The notes: generated from the letters alone by a model not told the origin. 64,000 nt of DNA from Grimontia celer (GCF_900055185.1 NZ_FIZX01000002.1:748586-812585); one strand, 5' to 3'. Positions 1-8,886 are shown, numbered from the stretch's first letter. Numbers and translations: made by a program.

Positions 1-1362
1 GGTTTGGAATTTTTCACCCGGCACATATTCGCTTAGCACATGCTCTGAAAGTGGAGGCGTACTCGCTATCTTTCTTGCGACTTTAATTGCATTGATGATC
101 ACAGTCTGGTCGCGCTCATCAGACAGATAGCAGGGCTGAATGGCTGGATGTTTTAAGGGATCTGTCGACGTGATTTTTACACTCCCGCGGCTATAAGGTC
201 GAAGTTGACACACTGACGCTGTAAACGCTGAAAAGGGGTGTACGCCATCTCCGGGTTTGTCGGCGCTAAGCGGTTGCATGTGAAACTGAATGTCTGGACG
301 CGTTAAGCTCGTATCGGACTGTGTGAAAATGGTAACTTGGCTTGCTGCCAGAGTGAGTGGACCTGTTCGGTTAAAGAGGTATTGCAGCGCCACCATCACT
401 CGTTTCGTCAGACTATTCAATTCGTCATTGAGTGTGCGCTCGCTGGTTTTAAAGACCAATCTCACCTGAAGGTGGTCTTGCAGGTTTTCACCTACACCAG
501 GCAAGTCATGAACAATCGCAATGCCAAGAGTGTTAAGCAGAGAAGCTGGACCGATTCCTGAAAGCTGAAGTAACTGTGGCGAGCCAATGGCACCTGCGCT
601 AAGAATGACTTCCCGACTGGCCATAATTTGCTTTTTAGCACCCTCTTTGAGTACTTCAACGCCGGTGGCAGCTTTGTTCTCAAAGAGCACTTTTGATACA
701 TGGTGATTGGTGAGAATATCCAGGTTTTCCCTATGCTTAGCGGGACGCAAGAAGGATTTTGCTGTACTCCAGCGGAAGCCTTTATATGCGGTTTGTTGGA
801 AGTAACCGACACCTTCTTGAACTTCGCCATTGCAGTCAGGGTTATAGGGAATACCCAACGCGGTCGCGGCGTTGATGAAGTGATCGGCAATCGGGCGGCG
901 TAAGCGCAAATCGCTGACTTTCTGTGGGCCATTTACACCATGATAATCATTGGAACCGCGCTCCTGATCTTCTGACTTTTTGAAGTAGGGAAGCACCTCC
1001 TGATACGACCACCCCTGATTTCCGAGCGCTGCCCAATGATCATAATCTTCCGCTTGTCCTCGAACATACAACAGCCCATTCAGAGCACTGGAACCTCCTA
1101 ACACTTTCCCTCTTGGCCACTGCAATTGGCGAGAATTGATACCTGGATCAGGTTCTGTGAGATAGCACCAATCCGTTTTTGGGTTGTGCATAGTTTTGAA
1201 ATACCCCACAGGTATATGCAACCAGGGATTATTATCTTTCCCCCCGGCTTCTATCAAAAGGACCCGGATCGATGGGTTTTTAGACAGACGATTGGCGAGA
1301 ACACACCCGGCAGATCCAGCTCCAACAACAATAAAATCGTAATGATTTGAAGATAATCCCAT
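1..1362 (-). CDS. GMC family oxidoreductase (choline dehydrogenase-like), C-terminus cut by window edge
   Basis: A flavin-dependent alcohol oxidase or dehydrogenase of the glucose-methanol-choline family. The frame is open for 454 codons from the ATG at 1362 to base 1 with no stop, so the gene continues to the left. I read an N-terminal FAD dinucleotide motif GAGSAGCVLANRL (from about residue 15), LLIEAGG, and the GMC signature around GKVLGGSSALNGLLYVRG (from about residue 87). A GAIGSPQLLQLSGIG block, the second GMC signature, follows in the middle. The purine-rich GGAGAAAGGA just upstream of 1362 supports this start. Family members are usually about 530-550 residues, so the missing part holds the catalytic His and the HPxGTCKMG block. 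It diverges from a TRAP transporter operon, which suggests that the imported compound, perhaps an alcohol or polyol, is its substrate (inference). BetA is the closest well-known relative, but no betaine aldehyde dehydrogenase or BetI is visible. Confidence 0.9.
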   Translation of the reverse strand, partial: MGLSSNHYDFIVVGAGSAGCVLANRLSKNPSIRVLLIEAGGKDNNPWLHIPVGYFKTMHNPKTDWCYLTEPDPGINSRQLQWPRGKVLGGSSALNGLLYVRGQAEDYDHWAALGNQGWSYQEVLPYFKKSEDQERGSNDYHGVNGPQKVSDLRLRRPIADHFINAATALGIPYNPDCNGEVQEGVGYFQQTAYKGFRWSTAKSFLRPAKHRENLDILTNHHVSKVLFENKAATGVEVLKEGAKKQIMASREVILSAGAIGSPQLLQLSGIGPASLLNTLGIAIVHDLPGVGENLQDHLQVRLVFKTSERTLNDELNSLTKRVMVALQYLFNRTGPLTLAASQVTIFTQSDTSLTRPDIQFHMQPLSADKPGDGVHPFSAFTASVCQLRPYSRGSVKITSTDPLKHPAIQPCYLSDERDQTVIINAIKVARKIASTPPLSEHVLSEYVPGEKFQT

Positions 1363-1729
1363 CTTTTCCTTTCTCCCTGTTCACGAGTCACTGTCATGTA
1401 TTCAAGGCGAGATGCTCCCGACCCAGCGCGAAATCGAAAATTCTCAAACATTAAAATATGAGACTAGTTATCTCGATTTTTATAGTCAAGGCTTGAATTT
1501 TGATTTTTCTATGCCATAAATGGAATGTTCCGGTTCATTTTTTAACCATTCTTTAACATGGAGTGGTTGAAGCGTTACCAAAAACACGGAGCAATAACTT
1601 TCCACTGAACGTTGGATTGCTTGAATTTCAGAGCGTGATGATTGAACGCAGAAGGCTCTGTTTGAGAACGCAAATGTGGGCATGCCAGCGTAAACGTTTG
1701 AGCGACAGCCAACACAAAGGAGTGCGAGC
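1363..1729. promoter_or_regulatory. Divergent intergenic region between GMC oxidoreductase and TRAP operon
   Basis: No convincing gene lies in these 367 bases; the minus-strand frame here lacks any recognisable protein. A plausible sigma-70 promoter for the TRAP genes is TTGAAT at 1493-1498, a 17-bp spacer and ATAAAT at 1516-1521, which leaves a leader of about 200 bases. A short palindrome GGAATGTTCC lies just after it and could be an operator. The ribosome binding site AAAGGAG precedes the ATG at 1730. The promoter assignment rests on sequence match alone. Confidence 0.35.
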
Positions 1730-2956
1730 ATGAGCAAAAATCGGGAAAAACTCACGCGGCGAGATTTTATGAAGGTGTCAGCCCATTTTGGGATGACCTC
1801 GACCCTTATCGCAGCAGGTACTTTGGGAGCAGGTGCCACGGTATCTTCACTGGCACGAGCAGCCGAAAGTACCCAAAAGGAACGCTATTCTGCGCCCCCT
1901 AAATTTCAACTTAAATTTGGTGCGTCCGGGTTTAACGAGAAGAACCTCGATATTCAAAAGTCGGCGCAGCTTTTCTTTGCAAGAGATCTGGAGGAGCGGA
2001 CAAACGGCGCAATTCGCGTTGAGTTCATTGGCAGCAATCAAATATGCGGGCAAACCAATTGTGTGAAGAAAACACAGCAGGGCATCATCGATATGTATTC
2101 TGCATCAACCCAAAACTCAGCGGGCGGTGCGCCGTACCTCAATGTGTTGGATTACGCCTACATGTTCCCTTCCCGCGCATCTCAGTTTCATTTTTTCTAC
2201 AGCAAGAAAAGCGAGCCCCTGTTTAGAGAGCCGTTGCGCCAGCGTCATAAAATGCAATTCCTGTTTACCCATTGCGAGCTGCGAGGTATCCAGCTTGGCT
2301 TGAAATGGAAAGACAAGCCTCTCGTCACGTCGATCGACCAGTTAGCAGGTACGAAAAACCGTGTGACGGGTACGCAACTAGGGCGTATCGCTATGCAGTT
2401 GATGAACCTCAACCCAGTACCGATTGCTTGGGAAGAAACCTTGGATGGTCTGAAACAAGGGCTTATCGATGGGGCAGAAACTTGGATGGGGGCGGTGGCT
2501 TATGCGGGTATGGCACCAGTGGTCTCGCAGTGTGTTGACCTGAAATTCTTCTCAGGGACTGAGCACACAGCCATGAGTCTACCGGTGTTTGATAAGTTGG
2601 GATCCGATCTTCAGGATGATGTGATGGAATCTGCGTACGTCGCTCAGATTTTCACTCAAGGCATGAATGAGGCCGCACTGACTGACGTCATCGGTGCCAC
2701 TAACCCGCCACGGCCGGGCACTATCTTTGCTGAGAACAATACGCGAGTCGCTACTTTGTCTGATGCTGAACTTCGTAAAGCAGAAGAAATGTGTTCGCCA
2801 GAGTTTAACCCAGAACCTTGGGAACAGTGGCGTGACCGTTTGAATAAGTGGTCGGGTGGACACGATACCTACCAAGAAATCTACGATATTGCGCGAGAAA
2901 TTCCGCGCGACACTTCCGCCGTTAATGTGCCGCCACAACGCTGGTGGATGAGCTAA
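1730..2956 (+). CDS. TRAP transporter substrate-binding protein (DctP family), Tat-exported
   Basis: Periplasmic binding protein of a TRAP transporter, 408 residues. The N-terminus carries a twin-arginine signal (TRRDFMK at about residues 9-15, a hydrophobic stretch, then an ALAR/AAES-type cleavage region near residue 45), so it should be exported folded. The body shows DctP-family features such as LKFGASGF, the central LKQGLIDGAETW block (in the family this region carries the P-x-[EQ]-x-x-x-x-x-QGxxDG pattern) and a C-terminal helix-rich part. At 408 residues it is longer than most DctP proteins (about 330), mostly because of the long leader and C-terminus. The start has AAAGGAG about 8 bases upstream. 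The substrate is unknown. Its permease genes follow after an intercistronic hairpin. Confidence 0.9.
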   Translation: MSKNREKLTRRDFMKVSAHFGMTSTLIAAGTLGAGATVSSLARAAESTQKERYSAPPKFQLKFGASGFNEKNLDIQKSAQLFFARDLEERTNGAIRVEFIGSNQICGQTNCVKKTQQGIIDMYSASTQNSAGGAPYLNVLDYAYMFPSRASQFHFFYSKKSEPLFREPLRQRHKMQFLFTHCELRGIQLGLKWKDKPLVTSIDQLAGTKNRVTGTQLGRIAMQLMNLNPVPIAWEETLDGLKQGLIDGAETWMGAVAYAGMAPVVSQCVDLKFFSGTEHTAMSLPVFDKLGSDLQDDVMESAYVAQIFTQGMNEAALTDVIGATNPPRPGTIFAENNTRVATLSDAELRKAEEMCSPEFNPEPWEQWRDRLNKWSGGHDTYQEIYDIAREIPRDTSAVNVPPQRWWMS

Positions 2957-2963
2957 ATAGGGT

Positions 2964-3016
2964 CGCACAGTGTCTGCTTGCTGATGTGAAAACACATCCG
3001 CAAACAGGCCTGTGCG
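2964..3016 (+). other. Intercistronic compound hairpin between binding-protein and permease genes
   Basis: CGCACAG (2964-2970) pairs with CTGTGCG (3010-3016), and an inner arm TTGC-GATGTG pairs with CACATC-GCAA around an AAAA loop. No T-tract follows, so it is more likely an RNA-stabilising or processing element than a full terminator. That would keep the binding protein more abundant than the permease (inference). Confidence 0.5.
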
Positions 3017-3046
3017 TGTCTTTACTTCAAACTCTGTGAGGTCAGC

Positions 3047-3574
3047 ATGAAACCGCTACAAACCTTGCTCAAATGGTTAGATGAAAATACGGAAAAGGTC
3101 ATCATCTTGATCACTTACTCAAGTATGGCCGGGATTATTTTTGTGGAGGTTGTTCGGCGGTTTTTGTTCAACCAACAAGTGCCCTGGAGCACGACAGTGC
3201 CTGTACTGCTTTTCTTGTGGGTGACTTGGTTTGGTGCTTCATACAACATCAAAAAACGTACGCATCTTGCGTTAACCGAAATTCGTTCGCGACTCTCCTA
3301 CAAACATCAATTTTACTGCTTGGTTCTAGATGCGGTGCTCTGGATTGCCTTCGCCATCATCGTGATCTATCACGCAACGAGTCAAACCTACATTGCTTAT
3401 GACAATTTCGCCATTGTGGGTGGAACGGATGATGTCATGGAGTGGTGGTTTTACTTAGCAACGCCACTTGCTTGGGGGCTGATCGTCATTCGTGTGTTAC
3501 AGAACCTAGCTAAAGACATCAAGCAATATCAGCGTAAAGAGCCTTTCGTGCTCCAAGCATCACTACTGGATTAG
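3047..3574 (+). CDS. TRAP transporter small permease (DctQ family)
   Basis: A 175-residue integral membrane protein with four predicted membrane helices. They fall at about residues 18-40, 45-65 (VPVLLFLWVTWFGASYNI), 88-110 and 130-150. The family hallmark W-x-E/T-x-x-x-x-x-F-x-W region is visible as PWSTTVPVLLFLWVTWFGA. In TRAP systems this subunit pairs with the large permease and helps bind the periplasmic receptor. It lies 90 bp after the binding protein and 9 bp before the large permease, in one operon. Confidence 0.9.
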   Translation: MKPLQTLLKWLDENTEKVIILITYSSMAGIIFVEVVRRFLFNQQVPWSTTVPVLLFLWVTWFGASYNIKKRTHLALTEIRSRLSYKHQFYCLVLDAVLWIAFAIIVIYHATSQTYIAYDNFAIVGGTDDVMEWWFYLATPLAWGLIVIRVLQNLAKDIKQYQRKEPFVLQASLLD

Positions 3575-3583
3575 GAGCAGGAT

Positions 3584-4873
3584 ATGGAAGACGGCACTCT
3601 CATTGCGCTGATTTCTCTCGGTGTCACACTGCTATTTATCATCGGCGTTCCGATTTTTCTCGTGATTGGTTTTTGGGTTGTAGGATGCAGCCTCGTTATC
3701 GATTTCACCCTTGCCAACATTGGCGTGACCTTATTTGAAGGTTTGAACTTCTTTGGCTTACTGGCATTGCCACTCTTCATCATGACAGGAGACTTAATCA
3801 ATGCTGCCGGTATTGCCAAGCGTATGTCTGATTTTGCCTATTCCATTTTAGGATGGGTGAGAGGGGGCTTGGGAATGGCCACCATTGGTGCGTGTGGAAT
3901 GTTCGCGGCTATTTCCGGTTCCAATGCCGGGACGACAGCGACCATCGGTTCCATCATGCAGCCAGAAATGGCGAAGAATAACTATGATGAACGTTTTGCT
4001 GCAGCTACCGCTGCGGCGGGCGGAACTGTAGGTATCATTATTCCGCCAAGCATCATCTTCATTGTTTATGGCTTTCTGCTCGATCTTTCGATCAGCGACT
4101 TGTTCGTTGGTGGAATGCTGCCGGGCTTACTCATGGTTATTGCAATGCAGTTGGCGTGCTACATCGTCTGTAAGAAGAATGGATGGGGTAACCTAATCAA
4201 GTTTGAGCCCAAGCGTATCTTTCAGACTGGTTTAAAAGCTTACCTCGGCTTAATTGCCATCGGTATCGTGATATACGGCATCTATTCCGGAGCCTTTTCT
4301 CCGACTGAAGCAGCCGGTGTTACGGTGGGTTTTTGTTTGATAGCGGGCGTGCTGATCACGCGACAAATCAAGCTGCGCGAGTTGCCGAACATCTTACTGC
4401 GTTCAGGGCAAATCACGGGCATGCTGGCACCACTGATCGCGATATCCGTTGTGATGCAACAGTTACTGTCCCTCTTGGGCGCAGGTGAAGTGGTGCGTGG
4501 ATGGATGTCTGCCATTGGTGACCCGACGTTTGTTTTGATTGCCTGCATGATGTTGGTTTTGTTGGCCGGAACGGTGTTAGAAAGCCTGCCAAACACCATC
4601 ATTCTTGCGCCTATTCTGGCGCCAATTGCTTACAGTGTGGGGGTGGATCCGATTCATTTCGCCGTGATCTTCTTGGTTGGTGATGCCATTGGATTTATCA
4701 CGCCGCCTTACGGGTTGAACTTGTATGTTGCCAGCGGGATCACGGGAATACCGTATTTCACCATTGTGAAATACGTAATGCCTTACCTGTTTGCACTGAT
4801 GGTGGCATGGATGATCATCGCTTTCTGGCCGCCGCTTTCGACCTATCTTGTGCAGTTTTCAGCTGTGGGTTAG
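3584..4873 (+). CDS. TRAP transporter large permease (DctM family)
   Basis: A 429-residue inner-membrane protein with about a dozen hydrophobic segments, the normal DctM length. Recognisable family blocks are ALPLFIMTGDLINAAGIAKR, ISGSNAGTTATIGSIMQPEM, GGTVGIIIPPSIIFIVYG, YSGAFSPTEAAGV and the C-terminal GFITPPYGLNLYVASGI. It forms the Na+-coupled transport channel. The AGGAGCAGGAT before the ATG at 3584 supports the start. It is the last gene of the TRAP operon, followed by a strong hairpin shared with the convergent IclR gene. Confidence 0.93.
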   Translation: MEDGTLIALISLGVTLLFIIGVPIFLVIGFWVVGCSLVIDFTLANIGVTLFEGLNFFGLLALPLFIMTGDLINAAGIAKRMSDFAYSILGWVRGGLGMATIGACGMFAAISGSNAGTTATIGSIMQPEMAKNNYDERFAAATAAAGGTVGIIIPPSIIFIVYGFLLDLSISDLFVGGMLPGLLMVIAMQLACYIVCKKNGWGNLIKFEPKRIFQTGLKAYLGLIAIGIVIYGIYSGAFSPTEAAGVTVGFCLIAGVLITRQIKLRELPNILLRSGQITGMLAPLIAISVVMQQLLSLLGAGEVVRGWMSAIGDPTFVLIACMMLVLLAGTVLESLPNTIILAPILAPIAYSVGVDPIHFAVIFLVGDAIGFITPPYGLNLYVASGITGIPYFTIVKYVMPYLFALMVAWMIIAFWPPLSTYLVQFSAVG

Positions 4874-4911
4874 GGAGCTCGACCTTAAAATCTATTGCTG
4901 TGCTGACAAAT

Positions 4912-4990
4912 AAAAACGGCGCTGTTATTTACCCAAACGACCTGAAGATGCTCGCATTCAGAGGTCGTTTGGGTATCTAGCGCCGTTTTT
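4912..4990. terminator. Bidirectional terminator built from a dispersed palindromic repeat
   Basis: A long near-perfect hairpin. The outer arm AAAAACGGCGCT (4912-4923) pairs with AGCGCCGTTTTT (4979-4990). The inner arm ACCCAAACGACCT (4931-4943) pairs with AGGTCGTTTGGGT (4962-4974). The A-tract and T-tract allow termination for both the TRAP operon and the convergent iclR gene. Bases 4930-4964 match 55519-55553 with only two differences, so the core belongs to a dispersed repeat family. Confidence 0.8.
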
Positions 4991-5028
4991 ACTTTTTACT
5001 GTTAATGGGGGCATTCATTCCCAATACG

Positions 5029-5790
5029 CTACCTTGAGGGAACCCTGATGAATGAAGCTACCTCCTGGATCTTAGGGAAAACCTCTTTGATTAAGCGATT
5101 TTCATCCCATTCGCTCGTTTTAAATATGGCGACAATACAGGCTATTATTTCTTTGTCGTAATTCAGAATGGGTACAGAAATGTTTATCTTTCCGTGACTT
5201 ATCTCTTGATTGGTTATGCAATATCCATTTTGCTTAAACTTCTGCACTTCATTCTTAATGTCCTCTTCATTTGTCATTGTCAGCGGCGTGAATGGCCTTT
5301 TGATTTCCTTATCCAAAATTGAGTCGACCTTATTATCACCAAAAGTGGAAAGGAATATTCTCCCTGAACTTGTACAGTAAATAGGCACCGTAAAGCCTGG
5401 ATAGTCGTTGGGGTAGGCTTCGGTGATACTTTGCAGCGGAATGAGATAAACCACTTTTTCTTGATGGTAGACACTGACACCAACGCGCGCATCCAGATTC
5501 TGACGCAGATTGACAATGTGTGGGTTGATGGCGCTCACCAGATTGTTCTGACTAAGGTAACTACTTGCTGGAAGAAGCATTTTTAAGGAGAGCTCATATC
5601 GCTTTGAGGTTGGACTTTTCGTCAGGTATCCCAGCTCCTCAAGGGTATAAACATACCGTTGAACTGCACTTTTCCCCATCCCTGTGACCTGAACAAGTTC
5701 GGTCAAACTCAAGCTTTGCGTGGTCACATCAAAAGCTTCAATAATTTCAAAGGCTTTCTTAACTGAGCCAACAAATAAGCGATTCTCCAT
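5029..5790 (-). CDS. IclR family transcriptional regulator
   Basis: A 253-residue DNA-binding regulator. The N-terminal winged helix-turn-helix covers about residues 5-65 (SVKKAFEIIEAF, then LTELVQVTGMGKSAVQRYV), with a C-terminal IclR effector domain from about residue 75. The GRIFLSTF and YCITNQEISHG blocks are typical of the ligand pocket. The start at 5790 (MENRLF) is chosen over an upstream TTG because a GAGG/AAGAGG ribosome site lies just before it. It is divergent from tctC, 139 bp away, so it probably controls the TTT transporter and gamma-glutamyltransferase operon. It is convergent with the TRAP operon. The ligand is unknown. Confidence 0.92.
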   Translation of the reverse strand: MENRLFVGSVKKAFEIIEAFDVTTQSLSLTELVQVTGMGKSAVQRYVYTLEELGYLTKSPTSKRYELSLKMLLPASSYLSQNNLVSAINPHIVNLRQNLDARVGVSVYHQEKVVYLIPLQSITEAYPNDYPGFTVPIYCTSSGRIFLSTFGDNKVDSILDKEIKRPFTPLTMTNEEDIKNEVQKFKQNGYCITNQEISHGKINISVPILNYDKEIIACIVAIFKTSEWDENRLIKEVFPKIQEVASFIRVPSR

Positions 5791-5838
5791 CCTCTTAATC
5801 CTCAGAAATAAGACATTAGAACGCAAGATCTGGTTTGC

Positions 5839-5921
5839 GATCGTAACCTGATCGTTATAGGGTTGTTAACAGAGTAACACAATACACAACAAGGTATTGC
5901 AATGCAATATTTATATGGAGG
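5839..5921. promoter_or_regulatory. iclR/tctC divergent control region with palindromic site
   Basis: Two copies of GATCGT (5839-5844 and 5850-5855) are spaced by one helical turn. A perfect inverted repeat TATTGC-AAT-GCAATA occupies 5895-5909, just before the GGAGG ribosome site (5917-5921) of tctC. The palindrome is a candidate operator for the adjacent IclR protein. This is inference from position and symmetry. Confidence 0.35.
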
Positions 5922-5929
5922 TAAATATC

Positions 5930-6883
5930 ATGAAGTATCTATTCGCTACGCTTTTTGCTGTGCTTTCTATTGTCGCTAGCTTTACTCAAGCTGCTGAATG
6001 GCCGAAGAAAACAATCAAATTAACTGTTGGTTATGGAGCCGGTGGAACAACGGATACAGTGTCGCGTGTGTTATCCACCGAACTTGAGAAAAGTCTTGGT
6101 AAGAAAGTTACCGTCATCAATAAGCCAGGAGGTGGCGGATCTGTCGCGGCTGCGTTGTCGAAAGCGCAACGCCCGGACGGATATTCAATTTTCACACTGA
6201 CGACAGGCGCGGCAGTACTATCTCCCCATATGCAAAACCTGCCTTATGATCCTTTAAACGACTTTTCTTTCATCTCTCAAATTGCCCAATGGAACCTTGG
6301 AATAGTGGCCCCCAAGGATGCGCCGTACTCATCTATTCAAGAGCTTGTTGAATATGTGAAGCAACATCCGGGCGAAGTGAGTTACGCAATTGCTGGTGCC
6401 GGTACTCCACAACACCTTGCTATGGAGCGTCTCTCGCAACAAGAGTCGTTGAAGTGGAAGGCGATCCCATTTAAAGGCGGTGCTGCAAGTGTTACGGCAC
6501 TCTTGGGTGGGCATGTTGATTTGATGGCTGGAGCGACGGAGTGGTTGCCTCAAGTCCGCTCTGGTGAATTTAAGCTTCTTTCAATCATTACAGACAAGCG
6601 AATGGCTGAGTTCCCCAATGTGCCAACCTTGATTGATGCAGGTTACGACATCTCCGCGCCTTCTATTTTGGGTATTGCGGGTCCAAAAGGGATTCCCGAT
6701 GAAGTGGTAGAGAAGCTTGCCAGCGCAATACAAGTTGCGACAGAAAGTGGGGATTTCAAGGAGATTATCGAAAAACTGGCTATGCAGGTGAACTATCTCG
6801 ACGCGAAGAAATTCGAGGAGAACGTGACAGAGACGTTCCACAAGCAAGGCGAAATCATTCAGCTCTCTGGGCTAGGGAAATAG
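5930..6883 (+). CDS. Tripartite tricarboxylate transporter substrate-binding protein (TctC/BugT family)
   Basis: A 317-residue periplasmic solute receptor of the TTT (Bug) family. A Sec signal peptide covers about residues 1-21 (cleavage near TQA-AEWP). Family blocks are WPKKTIKLTVGYGAGGTTD, VINKPGGGGSVA, a PDGY motif (ALSKAQRPDGYSI), the central IPFKGGAASVTALLGGHVD and the C-terminal GIAGPKGIPDEVVEKL. The start at 5930 follows GGAGG with normal spacing; an in-frame upstream ATG lacks one. Bug proteins bind carboxylates or amides, often with an amino or amide group. The actual ligand is unknown, though the following gamma-glutamyltransferase homologue hints at a gamma-glutamyl or amide compound (inference). 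Confidence 0.92.
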   Translation: MKYLFATLFAVLSIVASFTQAAEWPKKTIKLTVGYGAGGTTDTVSRVLSTELEKSLGKKVTVINKPGGGGSVAAALSKAQRPDGYSIFTLTTGAAVLSPHMQNLPYDPLNDFSFISQIAQWNLGIVAPKDAPYSSIQELVEYVKQHPGEVSYAIAGAGTPQHLAMERLSQQESLKWKAIPFKGGAASVTALLGGHVDLMAGATEWLPQVRSGEFKLLSIITDKRMAEFPNVPTLIDAGYDISAPSILGIAGPKGIPDEVVEKLASAIQVATESGDFKEIIEKLAMQVNYLDAKKFEENVTETFHKQGEIIQLSGLGK

Positions 6884-6928
6884 CCCAGTATTGAGAGCGG
6901 GTAGAGTAGAGCAGGAATTCAGGAAGGA

Positions 6929-7384
6929 ATGATGAATCAAAAATCAAAGGACAGATTGTCAGCAGTGGTGCTTGCCATTATTGCTGTGTTTATAGGTGCC
7001 ACATTAATACCAGGACAGGTTGAAGATACTCAATCTATCGCGTTGTCACCGAGGTTCTTCCCATACTTTGGTTGTGCGTTGGTTGGTATTGGCGCAGTTT
7101 TTCTGTTTATAAGCAGCTTTGATAAAGCCGCTGGTGAGCACGAAACTGCAGCTCCAAAGCAGAGTGTTGGGACTTGGTTTCGACCTCTTCTTACCGTCCT
7201 TGTGATAGTCCTGTTCATCAGTGTGTTTGAAACATACGGCTTCATCCTTTCTGTATCAGCAATGATGTTTCTGCTCTTTCTTGTCAATGGAGTACGACGA
7301 CCAGCGATGCTAATTATCATACCGGCTCTGGTCACTCTCGCGCTCTATGCACTGTTTGTCATTGGACTGGGAATGTCCGTTTAA
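6929..7384 (+). CDS. Tripartite tricarboxylate transporter small permease (TctB family)
   Basis: A 151-residue membrane protein with four hydrophobic helices (about residues 10-28, 40-60, 82-102 and 115-148). This is the expected size and topology of TctB. A charged loop around residues 65-80 lies between helices two and three. Two consecutive ATG codons are possible starts; AGGAAGG lies just upstream. It sits between tctC and tctA in a single operon. TctB is poorly conserved, so the call rests on topology and context as well as on family resemblance. Confidence 0.85.
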   Translation: MMNQKSKDRLSAVVLAIIAVFIGATLIPGQVEDTQSIALSPRFFPYFGCALVGIGAVFLFISSFDKAAGEHETAAPKQSVGTWFRPLLTVLVIVLFISVFETYGFILSVSAMMFLLFLVNGVRRPAMLIIIPALVTLALYALFVIGLGMSV

Positions 7385-7399
7385 ACCAAGGAGGGTGGT

Positions 7400-8884
7400 A
7401 TGGAAGGCGAGATCCTTCAATCTGTTGTTTCAGTTTTTTCTGTACTTAATCTTGTCGCTATTTTTGTTGGTGTTGCATTTGGCATCTTTATGGGGGCAAT
7501 CCCAGGGCTAACTGGCACCATGGGTATTGCGTTGATTATTCCACTGACCTATGGATTTAGCCCTCTAACCGCTTTTTGTGTTTTGTTAGGGGCTTATAAA
7601 GGTTGCCTTTTCGGGGGGAGTATCCCCGCCATTTTATTAAATACACCAGGCTCTCCTGCAGCAGCGGCGACTGTTCTGGATGGCTATCCTTTGGCTCAAA
7701 AAGGACGAGGAAGCGAGGCGATGGGAATGGCGCTATGGGCGTCCGTTATTGCTGATGTTATTGCCACTATCATATTGGTTTTGGGCGCTGTTTCTCTTGC
7801 TAAGCTGGCAACCAATTTTGGACCGCCGGAGTTCGCAACCCTAGTACTTTTTGCGCTTCTTGTTGTCGCGGGGGTGTCGGGTAATTCACTTTCCAAAGGT
7901 CTAATTACCGCTTCACTCGGGTTTCTTTTTGGAACCGTCGGACTAGACCCGATGGTAGCCACCCCAAGATTCACTTTTGATAACGTCAATTTGATGAATG
8001 GTATTTCGCTGATGGCGATGTTGATCGGTTTATTCGCCGTTTCTGAGCTTCTGATCCAGGCAGAAAATTTGGTTGAGAAACAGACAGCGAAACAAGCCAA
8101 CAGCAAAGCCAGTTCATCTATTTCATGGTTACAAATCAGGGGGAGCTTGAAGACCATCTGTAGAGGCTCATTCATTGGTGTTGTGTTGGGGGCGATACCC
8201 GGGTTGGGAGCAACGCCCGCGGCGTTTCTGTCCTATTCCGAGGCAAAAAGGAAATCGGCGACACCTGAGAAATTTGGCCAAGGAGAGTTAGAGGGAGTCG
8301 CTGCCGCAGAGTCAGCGAACAATGCTACCTGCGGTGGTGCTTTGATTCCTCTGCTCGCATTAGGTGTGCCAGGAGATGTGACAACCGCTGTTCTGATGGG
8401 AGCCTTCCTGATACATGGCTTGGCGCCTGGGCCTGCGCTTTTTAGTGAAGATATTTCGTTGATTTATTCACTGTTCGTCGTGCTTTTTATCGCATCACTG
8501 TTTCTACCCCTTGTTGGTAAGGTCGCGATAAAGCTGTTTTTTCAGATTACGAGAATCCCTCAACGTGTCTTGCTGCCCATCATCGCCGTGTTTTGTGTTG
8601 TTGGTGTTTATGGGTTCAACAACAGCACGGTCGATCTCTGGATTATGTTGGGGTTCGGCTTGCTGGGTTACGTCATGCGAAAGCTCGACTTTCCTCTTGC
8701 CCCAATGATGATTGGCTTTGTTCTTGAGCCTGTAGGTGAACAAGCTGTGCGTCAGGCGCTCACCCTGTCTGAAGGCAATTGGCTCATTTTCGTTTCTACA
8801 CCACTTTCTGTGTTGTTTTTAACTTTATCAGTCATATCTGCGGTGGTGATTTTCCGTCGTAACACGAATAAAAATGGAGTTTAA
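7400..8884 (+). CDS. Tripartite tricarboxylate transporter large permease (TctA family)
   Basis: A 494-residue inner-membrane permease with about 11-12 membrane segments. Diagnostic TctA blocks are FGIFMGAIPGLTGTMGIALI, the GGSIPAILLNTPGSPAAAAT signature, GSFIGVVLGAIPGLGATPAA and the LIPLLALGVPGDVTTAVLMG repeat. GGAGGGTGGT precedes the ATG at 7400. The downstream gene begins 2 bp after the stop, so translation is probably coupled. In TTT systems this subunit carries the substrate handed over by the TctC-type receptor. Confidence 0.95.
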   Translation: MEGEILQSVVSVFSVLNLVAIFVGVAFGIFMGAIPGLTGTMGIALIIPLTYGFSPLTAFCVLLGAYKGCLFGGSIPAILLNTPGSPAAAATVLDGYPLAQKGRGSEAMGMALWASVIADVIATIILVLGAVSLAKLATNFGPPEFATLVLFALLVVAGVSGNSLSKGLITASLGFLFGTVGLDPMVATPRFTFDNVNLMNGISLMAMLIGLFAVSELLIQAENLVEKQTAKQANSKASSSISWLQIRGSLKTICRGSFIGVVLGAIPGLGATPAAFLSYSEAKRKSATPEKFGQGELEGVAAAESANNATCGGALIPLLALGVPGDVTTAVLMGAFLIHGLAPGPALFSEDISLIYSLFVVLFIASLFLPLVGKVAIKLFFQITRIPQRVLLPIIAVFCVVGVYGFNNSTVDLWIMLGFGLLGYVMRKLDFPLAPMMIGFVLEPVGEQAVRQALTLSEGNWLIFVSTPLSVLFLTLSVISAVVIFRRNTNKNGV

Positions 8885-8886
8885 CA

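Noticed and set aside
1486-1839. 117-codon minus-strand frame between the GMC gene and the TRAP operon
   Set aside because: It overlaps the TRAP receptor's signal-peptide region and leader and shows no family features.
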